DNA of 64,000 bases from positions 1,054,001 through 1,118,000 of the forward strand of contig NZ_FNTJ01000002.1 in assembly GCF_900105185.1 (NCBI RefSeq), given 5' to 3'. Below the pieces are notes generated by a model. It was not told the origin of the DNA and searched no databases. It was given only the letters and a program-made list of their open reading frames with translations. Shown piece after piece: positions 47,680 through 57,776 of the stretch. The translations under genes were made by a program, and so were the position numbers. The stretch is from Pseudomonas saponiphila. Its GTDB lineage: Bacteria; Pseudomonadota; Gammaproteobacteria; Pseudomonadales; Pseudomonadaceae. The number at the start of each line of letters is the position of its first letter. Within the stretch, counting starts at the first letter, position 1.

Positions 47680-49626
47680 TCAAGTCTTGAAGCGTCGCAC
47701 CAGGGCGTCCAGCTCATTGGACAACCCCGTCAGGCTCTGGGAGTCCAGGCGCGCCGAGTTGGCCAATTCGGCCACCAACTGCGCATCGCCATGGATCTGG
47801 CTGATGTGCCGGTTGATGTCTTCTGCCACTTGATGCTGCTCTTCGGCGGCAGTGGCGATCTGGGTGTTCATGTCGCGGATCACGTCCACCGATTCGCGGA
47901 TCTGCCCGAAGCTGTTGCGTGCCAGGCCGATGCGGTTCACCGACTGCTGGGACACTTCCAGGCTGGCGTGCATCTGCTGGGTCACGGCGCTGGTGCGCTT
48001 GGCCAGGTTGCCCAGCAGCCCGTCGATCTCGGCGGTGGAGTCGGCGGTACGCTTGGCCAGGGCCCGCACTTCATCGGCCACCACGGCAAAGCCGCGGCCC
48101 TGTTCACCGGCCCGGGCAGCCTCGATGGCGGCGTTGAGGGCCAGCAGGTTGGTCTGTTCGGCGATCGAGCGGATGGTGCCGAGGATCGACTGGATATCGG
48201 TGCTGTCGCGTTCCAGCTGTTGCATCGATTGCGCCGACTGCTCGATTTCCTGGCTCAGGCGGTCGACGCTGTGCACCGCGTCGTCGATCTGCTGCTGGCC
48301 TTCCCGGGCCTGGCGTTGGCCACTGTCCGCCGACTCGGCGGCCTGGCTGCAGGAACGGGCCACTTCGTTGGCCGTGGCGACCATTTCGTGGAACGCGGTG
48401 GACACCATGTCCACCGCCTCGCGCTGGCGCCCGGCGGCTTCAGCCATGTCGCTGGACACCTGGGTCGAGGACTGGGAGGTGGCGAGAATCTTCTGCGCCG
48501 CCTGGCCGATGTGCTGGATCAGGCTGCGGATCGCCGACAGGAACTGGTTGAACCAGTTGGCCAGCTGCGCGGTTTCGTCGTTGCCGCGAATGTTCAGGTT
48601 CTGGGTCAGGTCGCCTTCGCCCTGGGCAATGCCTTCCAGGCCGCTGGCCACGCCGCGGATCGGGCGCACGATGAGGCTGGCGAAGCTGGCGCCGAACACC
48701 GCGAACAGCAGCGCCAGGACCCCGGCGATCACGGCGATGATCCAGGTCAGCTGGGTCGCCGAGCCCATGACTTCGCTCTGCTTGATCAGGCCGATGAAGG
48801 TCCAGCCCAGTTGCTCGGAAGGCCAGACGTTGGCCATGTAGTGCTCGCCGCCCAGCTCCACTTGCACCAGGCCCTTGCCGGTCTTGGCCAGTTGCTCGTA
48901 TCCGCCGCCGAGGCTGGCCAGGGCCTTGAAGTTGTGCTCCGGCTGCTTGGGATCGACCAGCACCGTGCCGTTGTTTTCCATCAGCATCAGGTAGCCGGAT
49001 TCGCCCAGCTTGATCTGCTTGACGATTTCGGTGAGCTGCTTGAGCGAAACGTCGACCGCGACCACGCCGCCCTGTGGGCCCAACTGGTTGGCCAGGGAAC
49101 GCACGGTACTGACCAGCACCGCATCGTCCGGGGCCCAGTAGTAGGCATCGGTGCGCAGGGTCTTGCCCGGGCTGGCCAGGGCGGTCTTGTACCAGGGGCG
49201 CACGCGCGGGTCGTAGTTGGCCAGCTTCAGGTCGGCGGGCCAGGAGACGTAGCCGCCGTTGCTCACGCCATAGGACACATAGGCATAGGCCGGGTGGCTG
49301 GCGGCCATGGCGGCGAACAGGTCGAAGATGCGTTTGTCCTGCTCGCCTTCCGGAACCTTGGCGGCATCGGCGCTCATCCAGGTCTTGAGGTCGCCGCCGG
49401 CCTGGGTGAGCAAGGGGTGCGCCGCCAGGTAATCGATGTTCTGGCCGATGCCTTCGAAGAACAGCTGCATGGCGTTGGCCACTTGGCGGATCTCGCGGCC
49501 GCTGCCGTCGACAAAGGTGTTTTGCGCTTCGCTGCGCAGGTTGATCACCACCAGCGTGGCCACCAGCACCACGGGCAGGCAGGCAATGACGGCGAAGGCC
49601 CAGGTCAGTTTCTGTTTGATATTCAT
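47680..49626 (-). CDS. Methyl-accepting chemotaxis protein, double-Cache
   Basis: A 648-residue chemoreceptor: first span about 8-30, a periplasmic dCACHE sensor (about 35-280) with [12 protein letters not shown] and the distal [14 protein letters not shown], a second span (about 283-305), HAMP, and the signalling coiled coil with the conserved tip ([16 protein letters not shown]). dCACHE sensors of this type often bind amino acids, amines or organic acids; the ligand here is not predictable by eye. The ATG giving MNIKQKLTW has TGGAG before it. It appears monocistronic. Confidence 0.92.
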   Translation of the reverse strand: MNIKQKLTWAFAVIACLPVVLVATLVVINLRSEAQNTFVDGSGREIRQVANAMQLFFEGIGQNIDYLAAHPLLTQAGGDLKTWMSADAAKVPEGEQDKRIFDLFAAMAASHPAYAYVSYGVSNGGYVSWPADLKLANYDPRVRPWYKTALASPGKTLRTDAYYWAPDDAVLVSTVRSLANQLGPQGGVVAVDVSLKQLTEIVKQIKLGESGYLMLMENNGTVLVDPKQPEHNFKALASLGGGYEQLAKTGKGLVQVELGGEHYMANVWPSEQLGWTFIGLIKQSEVMGSATQLTWIIAVIAGVLALLFAVFGASFASLIVRPIRGVASGLEGIAQGEGDLTQNLNIRGNDETAQLANWFNQFLSAIRSLIQHIGQAAQKILATSQSSTQVSSDMAEAAGRQREAVDMVSTAFHEMVATANEVARSCSQAAESADSGQRQAREGQQQIDDAVHSVDRLSQEIEQSAQSMQQLERDSTDIQSILGTIRSIAEQTNLLALNAAIEAARAGEQGRGFAVVADEVRALAKRTADSTAEIDGLLGNLAKRTSAVTQQMHASLEVSQQSVNRIGLARNSFGQIRESVDVIRDMNTQIATAAEEQHQVAEDINRHISQIHGDAQLVAELANSARLDSQSLTGLSNELDALVRRFKT

Positions 49627-50058
49627 CCGCGCTCCAGTTTTTTGTATGACCACGAAGTGCAGGCGACTCGCGGATTATTGGCAGATTGTGAGGTGGCGCT
49701 GATTGTCGTCCCTGTGGCTGAAGTCGAACCGCGGGCGGTCGAACCTTGGCCGGCGGCTGACGTCTTTATTGGATTGTCGGACAAACTCCCTGTCTCTTTG
49801 AGGGCTTCGGCTGGCGCCGGGCAATATTGAGCCGGCGACGGAAAAAAACTTGTCGCCGGGCACCGGCGGCGAGGGCGTGCAAAGACGTTGGCCGCTGCAG
49901 TCTTGGCTATGATCGTCGGCGGCGTCGATGGATTGATCTGGCACATTGAGTGCATTGCTGTCGCTCGGGGCTCGGCGGGCCTTTCCCGTGGTGGGAGGAT
50001 TGCCGTATAACGAGTGACTTTCGCGTGTTTGGTAACAAGGGACCCACAATAAAAGCTG
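49627..50058. other. Gene-free gap before the RIO kinase
   Basis: A 432-bp stretch between two divergent genes. I see no convincing small gene. It must hold the promoters of the chemoreceptor (minus) and the kinase (plus). A GC-rich inverted word (GTCGCCGGGCACCGGCGGCGA, near 49850-49872) can form a hairpin. The kinase ATG has no good ribosome-binding site close by. Confidence 0.5.
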
Positions 50059-50955
50059 ATGAAGACTCCAAAACGCATTGAACCGCTGATCGAAGACGGT
50101 CTGGTAGACGAGGTGCTGCGCCCACTCATGAGTGGTAAAGAGGCAGCTGTGTATGTGGTGCGCTGCGGCAACGAGCTACGTTGCGCCAAGGTCTACAAGG
50201 AGGCGAACAAACGCAGTTTCCGTCAGGCGGCGGAGTATCAGGAAGGGCGCAAGGTCCGTAACAGCCGTCAGGCGCGAGCCATGGCCAAGGGCTCGAAGTT
50301 CGGCCGCAAGGAAACCGAGGATGCCTGGCAGAACGCCGAAGTGGCGGCCTTGTTCCGCCTGGCCAACGCCGGGGTGCGGGTGCCCAAGCCGTTCGACTTC
50401 CTCGAAGGCGTGCTGCTGATGGAGCTGGTGGCCGACGAATACGGCGATGCGGCGCCACGGCTCAACGATGTGGTGCTGGAACCGGACCAGGCCCGTGAAT
50501 ATCACGCCTTCCTGATTTCCCAGATCGTGCTGATGCTGTGTACCGGACTGGTGCACGGTGACCTCTCCGAGTTCAACGTGCTGCTGACGCCGGACGGTCC
50601 GGTGATCATCGACCTGCCCCAGGCAGTGGATGCGGCGGGCAACAACCACGCGTTCAGCATGCTGGAGCGGGACGTGGGCAACATGGCGTCCTACTTCGGA
50701 CGTTTCGCTCCGGAGCTCAAGCGCACCCGTTATGCCAAGGAAATGTGGGCCCTGTACGAGGCCGGCACCTTGCATCCGGGCAGTGTGCTGACCGGCGAGT
50801 TCGACGATCCCGAGGAACTGGCGGATGTCGGCAGCGTGATCCGCGAGATTGAAGCCGCGCGTCTTGATGATGAACGGCGTCGGGCCTTGCGTGCTGCGGA
50901 CGAGGCTCCGGTGGGGAAAGCCGAAGAGCCGCCGCCTCCGCCCTGGATGCAGTGA
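50059..50955 (+). CDS. RIO-type serine protein kinase
   Basis: A 298-residue atypical kinase of the RIO1 group. The ATP lysine (AKVYK, Lys44), the catalytic loop HGDLSEFNVLL (166-176, Asp168) and the metal-binding IDLPQ (Asp185) are all present, so it should be active. The tail is charged and Pro-rich (PPPPPW). Bacterial RIO kinases are poorly studied; the eukaryotic ones act in ribosome maturation. The ATG is chosen by the family N-terminus though its ribosome-binding site is weak. Confidence 0.88.
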   Translation: MKTPKRIEPLIEDGLVDEVLRPLMSGKEAAVYVVRCGNELRCAKVYKEANKRSFRQAAEYQEGRKVRNSRQARAMAKGSKFGRKETEDAWQNAEVAALFRLANAGVRVPKPFDFLEGVLLMELVADEYGDAAPRLNDVVLEPDQAREYHAFLISQIVLMLCTGLVHGDLSEFNVLLTPDGPVIIDLPQAVDAAGNNHAFSMLERDVGNMASYFGRFAPELKRTRYAKEMWALYEAGTLHPGSVLTGEFDDPEELADVGSVIREIEAARLDDERRRALRAADEAPVGKAEEPPPPPWMQ

Positions 50956-50961
50956 TGGACT

Positions 50962-50991
50962 AAAAAAATCCGGCCATGGCCGGATTTTTTA
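50962..50991. terminator. Bidirectional terminator between RIO kinase and cueR
   Basis: AAAAAAATCCGGCC is followed by its complement GGCCGGATTTTTT. It is a perfect stem with a T-run on both strands, so it can end both convergent transcripts. Confidence 0.93.
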
Positions 50992-51033
50992 TTCGCGCAA
51001 ACCAGCCGGCAGCTTGTCGTCGCTGCCGCAGGT

Positions 51034-51438
51034 TCAGGACTCGCAGCAACTGCCGGACGCCAGCTCCTTGAGAATCGGGCAGTCCGGACGATGGTCGCCG
51101 TGACAGTGCTCCACCAGGTCTTGCAGGGTGTCGCGCAGCCCCGCCAGTTCACGGATCTTCTGGTTCAGCTCGTCGATGTGCTGGCGCGCCAGGGCCTTCA
51201 CATCGGCGCTGGCTCGCTGCCGGTCCTGCCACAGGGTCAGCAGCTTGCCGACTTCTTCCAGGGAAAAGCCCAGGTCCCGGGAGCGCTTGATGAAGGCCAG
51301 GCTGTGCAGGTCTTCGTCGCCGTACAGGCGATAGCCGCTGTCACTGCGATGGGCCGGCCTGAGCAGGCCGATGGACTCGTAGTAACGGATCATCTTGGCG
51401 CTCAGGCCGCTCTTTCGGGCTGCTTGGCCGATGTTCAT
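51034..51438 (-). CDS. cueR: Cu(I)-responsive MerR regulator CueR
   Basis: CueR senses Cu(I) and activates copper-efflux promoters by twisting DNA. The 134-residue protein has a MerR winged helix ([21 protein letters not shown]), a dimer coiled coil, and the metal loop with Cys112 and Cys120 ([10 protein letters not shown]), the exact CueR spacing. A further CC pair lies at the C-terminus. Its ATG overlaps the copA stop (ATGA), so it is co-expressed with its target and makes a feedback loop. The two operators it should bind are in this window. Confidence 0.95.
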   Translation of the reverse strand: MNIGQAARKSGLSAKMIRYYESIGLLRPAHRSDSGYRLYGDEDLHSLAFIKRSRDLGFSLEEVGKLLTLWQDRQRASADVKALARQHIDELNQKIRELAGLRDTLQDLVEHCHGDHRPDCPILKELASGSCCES

Positions 51439-53831
51439 TCGGCGTTCTCCAGGTCTTTGGGTTTCCAGGTTTTCAACAGTAGCGCATTGCTCACCACGCT
51501 GACGCTGGACAGCGCCATGGCCGCGCCGGCCAGCACCGGGTTGAGCAGGCCGAAGGCCGCCAGCGGGATGCCGATCAGGTTGTAGACGAAGGCCCAGAAC
51601 AGGTTCTGGCGGATCTTCGCGTAGGTCTTGCGGCTGATTTCCAGGGCTGCCGGGATCAGCCGTGGATCGCCGCGCATCAGGGTAATGCCGGCCGCGTGCA
51701 TGGCCACGTCAGTACCGCCGCCCATGGCAATGCCGATGTCTGCCGCCGCCAGGGCCGGGGCGTCGTTGATGCCGTCGCCGACCATGGCCACCACCCCGGT
51801 CTTTTTCAGCGCCGTCACCGTGGCGGCCTTGTCCGCCGGCAGCACTTCGGCGTGCACGTCGTCGATGCCCAGGGCATCGGCCACCACCTTGGCGCTGCCA
51901 CGATTGTCGCCGGTCAGCAGGTGGCTGCTGATCTGCCGCGCGCGCAATTGCTGCACCGCCTGCAAGGCGCCGGGCTTGAGGGTGTCGCCAAAGGCGAACA
52001 GGCCCAGCACCCGGGCTTGCGGGTTTTGTTCGATCAGCCAGGACAGGGTCCGGCCTTCGTGCTCCCAGTCCTTGGCCACTTGGGCCAGGCTGCCCGGGTT
52101 CAGGCCGGATTCCTCCAGCAGACGGCGATTGCCCAGGGCCAGTTGGCGGCCGTCCAGGGTGCCGGCGATGCCGCGTCCGGTGAGGGACTGGCTGGCGCTG
52201 ACATCGGCCACTGGCAGGTGACGCTCCTGGCACAGGTCCAGCACCGCCTTGGCCAGGGGGTGTTCGCTGCCGCGCTGGAGCGCGCCGGCCAGTTGCAGCA
52301 CGCTGTTTTCATCACCTTCCACGGCCTGCATATGGGCGATACGCGGCGTGCCGGAAGTCAGGGTGCCGGTCTTGTCGAAGACCACCGAGCTGACTTCGTG
52401 GGCCCGCTCCAGGGCTTCGGCGTCCTTGATCAGGATGCCGTGGCGGGCGGCCACGCCGGTGCCGGCCATGATCGCGGTGGGTGTTGCCAGGCCCAGGGCG
52501 CAAGGGCAGGCGATCACCAGCACCGCCACCGCATTGATCACTGCGGTTTCCAGGGGCGCGCCATACAGCCACCAGCCCACCAGGGTGATCAGCGCCAGCA
52601 GCAGGACGGTGGGCACGAATACCTGGCTGACCTTGTCCACCAGCTTTTGGATCGGCGCCTTGCCGGCCTGGGCGTCTTCCACCAGGCGAATGATCCGCGC
52701 CAGTACGGTTTCCGCTCCCAGGGCCAGGGTACGCACCAGCAGGCGGCCCTCGCCGTTGATGGCGCCGCCGGTGACCTTGTCCCCGGGCTGCTTGGGCACC
52801 GGCAGGCTTTCACCGCTGATCAGCGCTTCATCGGCGTGGCTCTGGCCTTCGATGACTGCGCCGTCCACCGGGAAGCGCTCGCCGGGCTTGACCAGCACCA
52901 GGTCGTTCAGGCGCAGAGCGCTGATGGCGACTTCCTGCTCGCGCCCATCGATGACCTGGATCGCCCGTTCCGGGCGCAGGGCTTCGAGGGCGCGTATGGC
53001 GCTGGCGGTCTGGCGCTTGGCGCGGCTTTCCAGGTACTTGCCCAGCAGCACCAGGGCGATCACCACCGCCGAGGCTTCGAAGTACAGGTGCGGCATGCTG
53101 CCGGCGGCGGCCGTGGCCCATTCGTACAGGCTCAGGCCATAACCGGCACTGGTGCCCAGGGCTACCAGCAGGTCCATGTTGCCGCTGCCGGCGCGCACGG
53201 CTTTCCAGGCGGCGACATAAAAGCGTGCGCCGAAGATGAACTGTACCGGGGTGGCCAGGGCGAACTGGGCCCAGGCCGGGAGCATCCAGTGCAGGCCGAA
53301 GGGCTGCACCAGCATCGGCAGCACCAGGGGCAGGGCCAGGAGAATCGCCAGCACCAGGCTCCAGCGTTCGCGGCGCAGGTGCTGCTGTTGCTCGTCGCCC
53401 TGTTTCTGCTCGGCTTGCCACAGGCTGGCGGAGTAGCCGGCCTGGGTCACGGCGTTGATCAACTGCGTCGGGTCGGCCTGGCCCAACAGCTCGACGTGGG
53501 CGCGCTCGGTGGCCAGGTTGACGCTGGCATTGCGTACCCCGGCAACCTTGTTCAAGGCGCGTTCGACGCGACCGGCGCAGGTCGCACAGGTCATGCCGCC
53601 GATGGTCAATTCGACGGACTGCACCGGCACGCTGTAACCGGCATTTTCCACCGCTTGCAACAGCGCCGGCAGGCTGTCCCCGGGGGCCTCGACCCGGGCC
53701 TGTTCCGTGGCCAGGTTGACGCTCACCGCACGGATACCGGCGACCTTGCCCAGGGCTCGCTCGACACGACCGGCGCAGCTGGCGCAGGTCATGCCGGCAA
53801 TCGGCAGATCGAAGGTGGTTGATTCAGGCAT
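51435..53831 (-). CDS. copA: Cu(I)-exporting P-type ATPase CopA
   Basis: A 798-residue P1B-type ATPase pumping Cu(I) out of the cytoplasm. It has two N-terminal metal-binding domains (GMTCASC with Cys16/Cys19, and GMTCATC with Cys82/Cys85), eight spans, ISGES in the actuator domain, the CPC transport motif (IACPCALG), the phosphorylated [13 protein letters not shown] and [10 protein letters not shown]. All are intact. The ATG is chosen over a GTG nine bases upstream that overlaps the ribosome-binding site. A CueR operator lies directly upstream. Confidence 0.97.
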   Translation of the reverse strand: MPESTTFDLPIAGMTCASCAGRVERALGKVAGIRAVSVNLATEQARVEAPGDSLPALLQAVENAGYSVPVQSVELTIGGMTCATCAGRVERALNKVAGVRNASVNLATERAHVELLGQADPTQLINAVTQAGYSASLWQAEQKQGDEQQQHLRRERWSLVLAILLALPLVLPMLVQPFGLHWMLPAWAQFALATPVQFIFGARFYVAAWKAVRAGSGNMDLLVALGTSAGYGLSLYEWATAAAGSMPHLYFEASAVVIALVLLGKYLESRAKRQTASAIRALEALRPERAIQVIDGREQEVAISALRLNDLVLVKPGERFPVDGAVIEGQSHADEALISGESLPVPKQPGDKVTGGAINGEGRLLVRTLALGAETVLARIIRLVEDAQAGKAPIQKLVDKVSQVFVPTVLLLALITLVGWWLYGAPLETAVINAVAVLVIACPCALGLATPTAIMAGTGVAARHGILIKDAEALERAHEVSSVVFDKTGTLTSGTPRIAHMQAVEGDENSVLQLAGALQRGSEHPLAKAVLDLCQERHLPVADVSASQSLTGRGIAGTLDGRQLALGNRRLLEESGLNPGSLAQVAKDWEHEGRTLSWLIEQNPQARVLGLFAFGDTLKPGALQAVQQLRARQISSHLLTGDNRGSAKVVADALGIDDVHAEVLPADKAATVTALKKTGVVAMVGDGINDAPALAAADIGIAMGGGTDVAMHAAGITLMRGDPRLIPAALEISRKTYAKIRQNLFWAFVYNLIGIPLAAFGLLNPVLAGAAMALSSVSVVSNALLLKTWKPKDLENAE

Positions 53832-53867
53832 GGCTGACACTCCCTGTAAATGATGCCCACAGGATCA

Positions 53868-53891
53868 ACCTTGCCATGCAGGCAAGGTCAA
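53868..53891 (-). promoter_or_regulatory. copA: CueR operator/promoter of copA-cueR
   Basis: On the minus strand TTGACC (-35, 53891-53886) runs into the dyad ACCTTGCC..GGCAAGGT. The two halves are exact complements, the long spacer being the MerR-family type. It lies about 40 bp before the copA ATG. Confidence 0.9.
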
Positions 53892-53983
53892 GCGGGCATT
53901 GCCAGGGTGCTTCATTTTGTCCCAGGGGGGCGTTGGAGCGCGCCTTGCGCGGTCCGACGCAAGGCGTGTGGGGAGGCGGGGCT

Positions 53984-54367
53984 TCAGTATTCCAGGGCGG
54001 CGGGCTTGAGGTACATGCCCGAGGCGTTGCTGGCGATGCGGAACTTCAGCACGTCGCCGGCCCGCAGGCTGATGTCCTGGGAACCCGGGGCAAGCATGCC
54101 GGGGTTGCAGCCCGGCGCCTGGCCCGGCAGCAGTTTCAGGCGCACGGACACCTTGCCCGGCGGCAGGTTGAAGGAGGCGCTCTGCTCCTGGAACAGCCGG
54201 CCGGCGAGCTGGTCCTGAAGGTACAGACCGATCTCGCAGGAGGTGGCGACTTCCAGCCGCTCCCGGGAAATGATCAGGACGCCGTAGTCTTCTCCGGCGG
54301 CCAGGGCCGGCGGCGCTGCCGCGAACAGACCAAGGAGGCCGACGAGGCTGAAAGTGGACCAGCGCAT
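53984..54367 (-). CDS. Secreted protein of unknown function beside copZ
   Basis: A 127-residue exported protein: signal peptide (about 1-23, ending ALA), two Cys (CEIG, GCNP) probably forming a disulfide, and a beta-rich body with NLPPGKVSVRLKLLPG, reminiscent of DUF2846-like domains. AGGAG lies eight bases before the ATG. It is placed between the copA promoter and copZ, divergent from copZ, so a copper role is possible but unproven. I do not recognise a named family. Confidence 0.75.
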   Translation of the reverse strand: MRWSTFSLVGLLGLFAAAPPALAAGEDYGVLIISRERLEVATSCEIGLYLQDQLAGRLFQEQSASFNLPPGKVSVRLKLLPGQAPGCNPGMLAPGSQDISLRAGDVLKFRIASNASGMYLKPAALEY

Positions 54368-54453
54368 GGCTGAATCTCCTGCTGTGATGTCATAAGACGT
54401 GCAGCTTGGCGGAGCGCGGCGCCGATTTCCAGCCCGGCAGATCAATCCGCAAC

Positions 54454-54478
54454 TTGACCTTGCCACGGTGGCAAGGAC
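54454..54478 (+). promoter_or_regulatory. copZ: CueR operator/promoter of copZ
   Basis: TTGACC (54454-54459) overlaps the dyad ACCTTGCC..GGCAAGGA, matching the copA operator in sequence and spacing with one change. It lies about 35 bp before copZ and about 87 bp from the start of the divergent secreted-protein gene. Confidence 0.9.
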
Positions 54479-54512
54479 AAGACTGCGTGCATCCCAATAA
54501 AGGAGAAGCGTG

Positions 54513-54710
54513 ATGCAAGTATTCAACGTTCAAGGCATGTCCTGCGGCCACTGCGTGCGGGCCATCACTCAGGCTTTGCAAAGCAAGGATCCGGCGGCCA
54601 CGGTGCGGGTCGATCTGGCGGCCAAGGAAGTGGGGGTCGAGAGTCGCCTGTCCAACGAAGAGGTGATCAGCCTGATCAGCGAGGAAGGCTATGCGGTCAA
54701 GGTGGCCTGA
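54513..54710 (+). CDS. copZ: Copper chaperone CopZ
   Basis: A 65-residue HMA-fold copper chaperone that hands Cu(I) to CopA. The metal motif is MSCGHC, at about residues 10-15; typical beta-alpha-beta-beta-alpha-beta pattern. The His within the motif is usual in bacterial CopZ proteins. AAGGAG lies eight bases before the ATG; an in-frame GTG just before is too close. Confidence 0.93.
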   Translation: MQVFNVQGMSCGHCVRAITQALQSKDPAATVRVDLAAKEVGVESRLSNEEVISLISEEGYAVKVA

Positions 54711-54802
54711 GTCTTTTTAATAGTTAGCGACCTATCGGAATGTTCAAGGCGTCCAAGCGCGGCTAGACTGTGCGCCCGCTGACCCACGCTCGCCTGGATG
54801 CC

Positions 54803-55999
54803 ATGAACCTGCGCACAATCCTGATTCTCGGTGCCTTGAGTGCCTTCGGCCCTTTGGCCATCGACTTCTATCTGCCGGCCTTTCCATCGATGGCCCTGGC
54901 TTTCGGCACCGATGAAAAACACGTCCAACTGACCCTGGCGGCCTATTTCCTCGGCCTGTCCATCGGTCAACTGGCCTATGGCCCGGTGGCCGATCGTTTC
55001 GGCCGGCGCCTGCCCTTGCTGGCCGGAGTGGGGCTGTTCACCCTGGCCTCCCTGGCTTGCGCCTATGCCCCCAATCTGCAGTGGCTGATCGGCGCGCGTT
55101 TTGTCCAGGCCCTGGGCGGTTGCGCCGGCATGGTGATTTCCCGCGCGGTGGTCAGCGACAAGTGCGACGCCGTGGGTTCGGCCAAGGTCTTCTCCCAGTT
55201 GATGCTGGTGATGGGCCTGGCGCCGATCCTGGCGCCGATGCTCGGTGGCCTGCTGGTCAACCTGTATGGCTGGCAGTCGATCTTCATCATGCTCACGGTC
55301 TTCAGCGCCCTGTCCGGATTGGCGGTGGCCCTGGGCCTGCCGGAAAGCATGCCGGCCACGCGCCCGCGCCTGCCTTTGTCCGGAGCGTTGCGCCAGTACG
55401 GCCTGCTGCTGGCGGACCGGGTCTTTCTTGGTCACGCCTTGACCGGCGGCATCGCCATCGCCGGGATGTTTTCCTACATCGCCGGATCGCCCTTTGTCTT
55501 CATCAAGCTCTACGGCGTGCCGGCTGAGCACTTTGGCTGGTTCTTCGGGATCAACGCGGGGGGCTTCATCCTGGTGGCTCAGGTCAATGCGCGCCTGCTG
55601 GCCAAGCGCGGGCCGGCCTTTCTGCTGGCCCGCACGGTGTGGATCTACCTGGCCGCGGGCCTGACCCTGCTGGCAATCAGCGCCCTGCACACCAGCGCGC
55701 TCTGGCCGCTGCTACTGCCGTTGTTCGTGTGCATCGCCAGCCTGGGCTGCATCATTCCCAACGCCGCGGCCTGTGCCATGAACGGCCAGGGCGCGCGGGC
55801 CGGCAGCGCTTCGGCGATGCTCGGTTGCCTGCAGTTCAGCGTGGCGGCGGCTGCCGCCTACCTGGTGGGGGTATTGCACGATGGCAGTGCCATGCCGATG
55901 GCCATGGTCATCTGCCTGTGCGGTGTTCTGGCGGTGAGCATGGCGGTCGTGACCCGGCGTTTGCAGAATGCCCGGGCCTTGCAAGCCGCCGAGCATTGA
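54803..55999 (+). CDS. Bcr/CflA family multidrug efflux MFS transporter
   Basis: A 398-residue, 12-span major-facilitator exporter of the Bcr/CflA group. The opening (LILGALSAFGPLAIDFYLPAFP) and the motif A loop (YGPVADRFGRRLPLL) are diagnostic. Relatives export bicyclomycin, sulfonamides or chloramphenicol; the natural substrate is unknown. The start at MNLRTIL is chosen by family N-terminus although the ribosome-binding site is weak. Confidence 0.9.
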   Translation: MNLRTILILGALSAFGPLAIDFYLPAFPSMALAFGTDEKHVQLTLAAYFLGLSIGQLAYGPVADRFGRRLPLLAGVGLFTLASLACAYAPNLQWLIGARFVQALGGCAGMVISRAVVSDKCDAVGSAKVFSQLMLVMGLAPILAPMLGGLLVNLYGWQSIFIMLTVFSALSGLAVALGLPESMPATRPRLPLSGALRQYGLLLADRVFLGHALTGGIAIAGMFSYIAGSPFVFIKLYGVPAEHFGWFFGINAGGFILVAQVNARLLAKRGPAFLLARTVWIYLAAGLTLLAISALHTSALWPLLLPLFVCIASLGCIIPNAAACAMNGQGARAGSASAMLGCLQFSVAAAAAYLVGVLHDGSAMPMAMVICLCGVLAVSMAVVTRRLQNARALQAAEH

Positions 56000-56000
56000 G

Positions 56001-56177
56001 TCAGCCGACGGCGCGCTGAACCTGGGGAATCTGGTGGGGAGCTTGCAAGCGTGCCTGCAGGGTCTGGGTGAACGCCCGGGCCTCGGCCTCGCTGCGGAAA
56101 GTCACCGCGTGCTGGTCGAGACGGACCTGCCACTGGGAGCCTTGAGGGTGTGCCAGTTCTTTTATCAGGATCTTCAT
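56001..56177 (-). CDS. Small conserved hypothetical protein
   Basis: A 58-residue soluble protein (MKILIKELAHPQGSQWQVRLDQ...). It looks like one beta-hairpin plus a helix (SEAEARAFTQTLQARL). A very strong AGGAGGT site lies five bases before the ATG, supporting a real gene. Function unknown. It is convergent with the MFS gene. Confidence 0.75.
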   Translation of the reverse strand: MKILIKELAHPQGSQWQVRLDQHAVTFRSEAEARAFTQTLQARLQAPHQIPQVQRAVG

Positions 56178-56321
56178 TGCTGACCTCCTAACGCTAAAAG
56201 AGAACGGTGCAAGGGCTGCCAGTGTAGACCCGAATACGGTCAGGAATATGACCGAAATCAACTCTCGGACTGACGGCGACCAGCGGGCTTTTCTGCACGA
56301 TGGCCACCGCCCGCCAGGGCC

Positions 56322-57335
56322 TTAGAACCCTTCCAGGACGATCTTGCCCTTGGCCGTGCCGCTCTCCAGCAAGGCATGGGCGCGACGCAGGTTGGCCGCG
56401 TTGATCTGGCCGAAGTGCTCGCCCAGGGTGGTCTTCAGGGTGCCGGCGTCGATCAGTTCGGCGACCTTGTTGAGCAGTACATGCTGCTCTTGCATGTCGG
56501 CGGTTTCGAACAGCGAGCGGGTGTACATGAACTCCCAATGCAGCGACAGGCTCTTGCGCTTGAGCTTGGTCACGTCGAGGCTTTTCGGGTCGTCGATCAA
56601 GGCCAGCTTGCCCTGGGGCGCCAGGGCTTCCACCAGCTCATCGAGGTGGGCGTCGGTCTGGGTCAGGCTGGCCACATGGGTCACCTGATTGATGCCAATG
56701 CGCTTGAGTTCGGCGCTCAGTGGCTGGCGGTGATCCACCACGTGGTGGGCGCCCAGCTCGCGGACCCAGGCCTGGGTCTGTTCGCGGGAGGCACTGCCGA
56801 TCACCTTGAGGCCGGTCAGTTGCCGGGCCAGTTGGGTGAGGATCGAACCGACCCCGCCAGCGGCGCCAACAATCAGCAGGCTCTGGCCCTGATCGTTGCG
56901 CTCCTGGCTGATTTGCAGGCGTTCGAACAGCAGCTCCCAGGCGGTGATCGCGGTCAGCGGCAAGGCCGCGGCTGCGGCAAAGTCCAGGCTCTTGGGCATA
57001 TGGCCGACGATCCGTTCATCCACGGTGTGCAGCTCGCTGTTGCCCCCGGCCCGGGCGATGGAGCCGGCGTAGAACACCCGGTCGCCGACCTTGAACAGGC
57101 TGACCTCACTGCCCACGGCCTTGACCACCCCGGCCACGTCCCAGCCCAGCACCTTGGCCGCGCCGCCTTCGGGCTGGACGTTCTGGCGGACCTTGGTGTC
57201 CACCGGGTTGACCGAGATGGCCTTGACCTCCACCAGCAGGTCGCGGGGGCCGGCGACCGGTTCGGGCAGTTCGATGTCCTGCAGGGACTTGGGGTCGTCG
57301 ATCGGCAGGGATGCGTAGTAGGCGATGGCTTTCAT
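56322..57335 (-). CDS. Zinc-type alcohol dehydrogenase family / quinone oxidoreductase
   Basis: A 337-residue medium-chain dehydrogenase of the quinone-reductase-like branch. The NAD(P) site is seen as LLIVGAAGGVGSILTQLARQL (about 152-172). The catalytic zinc ligands of true alcohol dehydrogenases are not evident, so quinone or enal reduction is likelier. It is 30 bp downstream of the monooxygenase gene and likely in its operon, under the divergent LysR regulator. Confidence 0.88.
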   Translation of the reverse strand: MKAIAYYASLPIDDPKSLQDIELPEPVAGPRDLLVEVKAISVNPVDTKVRQNVQPEGGAAKVLGWDVAGVVKAVGSEVSLFKVGDRVFYAGSIARAGGNSELHTVDERIVGHMPKSLDFAAAAALPLTAITAWELLFERLQISQERNDQGQSLLIVGAAGGVGSILTQLARQLTGLKVIGSASREQTQAWVRELGAHHVVDHRQPLSAELKRIGINQVTHVASLTQTDAHLDELVEALAPQGKLALIDDPKSLDVTKLKRKSLSLHWEFMYTRSLFETADMQEQHVLLNKVAELIDAGTLKTTLGEHFGQINAANLRRAHALLESGTAKGKIVLEGF

Positions 57336-57365
57336 GCTGAATTCCTGTTGAGTGCAGAGTGAGGG

Positions 57366-57659
57366 TCAGACGATCAGTTGCAGGCGCTTGAGTTCGAAGT
57401 GCTCGATCGCCTCGCGGGTCTGGGCGATGAAGTTCTGAAAGTGCGCCGTGTTGTTGTGAAACTCCAGGGCGGCTTCATCGTCCCAGCGTTCCAGTACGTA
57501 GAAGGTGCCCGGCTGCGCGGCGTCTTCATGCAGTTGGTAGTACTGGCAGCCGGCTTCCTCGCGGCTGGGCGCGACCAGGGCGCTGAGTTCGCGCTTGAGG
57601 ACGGCTTGCTGCTGGGGCTTGGCGATCAGGGTCGCAATCGCGGTAAAGGCTTGGGACAT
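57366..57659 (-). CDS. Antibiotic-biosynthesis-monooxygenase (ABM) domain protein
   Basis: A 97-residue dimeric ferredoxin-like ABM protein (EEAGCQYYQLHEDAAQPGTFYVLERWDD), similar to YgiN-type quinol monooxygenases. With the adjacent quinone-reductase-like gene it suggests redox cycling or detoxification of quinones. It is divergent from the LysR gene and is its probable target. Confidence 0.9.
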   Translation of the reverse strand: MSQAFTAIATLIAKPQQQAVLKRELSALVAPSREEAGCQYYQLHEDAAQPGTFYVLERWDDEAALEFHNNTAHFQNFIAQTREAIEHFELKRLQLIV

Positions 57660-57728
57660 GGGATGTTCCTCTGGTGCTGGGCGATGGAGCGGATGATTGG
57701 CTATTTCTCATGAAGATAAAACCCGCTA

Positions 57729-57744
57729 AAAGAGCAGTCTCTTT
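57729..57744. promoter_or_regulatory. Palindrome in the LysR / ABM divergent promoter
   Basis: AAAGAGCAGTCTCTTT is a perfect 6-bp-arm palindrome in the 117-bp gap between the LysR gene and the monooxygenase gene, within an AT-rich stretch. It is a candidate operator for the LysR protein. Confidence 0.45.
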
Positions 57745-57776
57745 CAATATTTTTTTGATAATCCGGACATACACCC

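Noticed and set aside
47662..49830. Plus-strand 722-codon frame opposite the chemoreceptor gene
   Set aside because: Gly/His/Val/Gln-rich shadow; the chemoreceptor on the other strand has complete domains.
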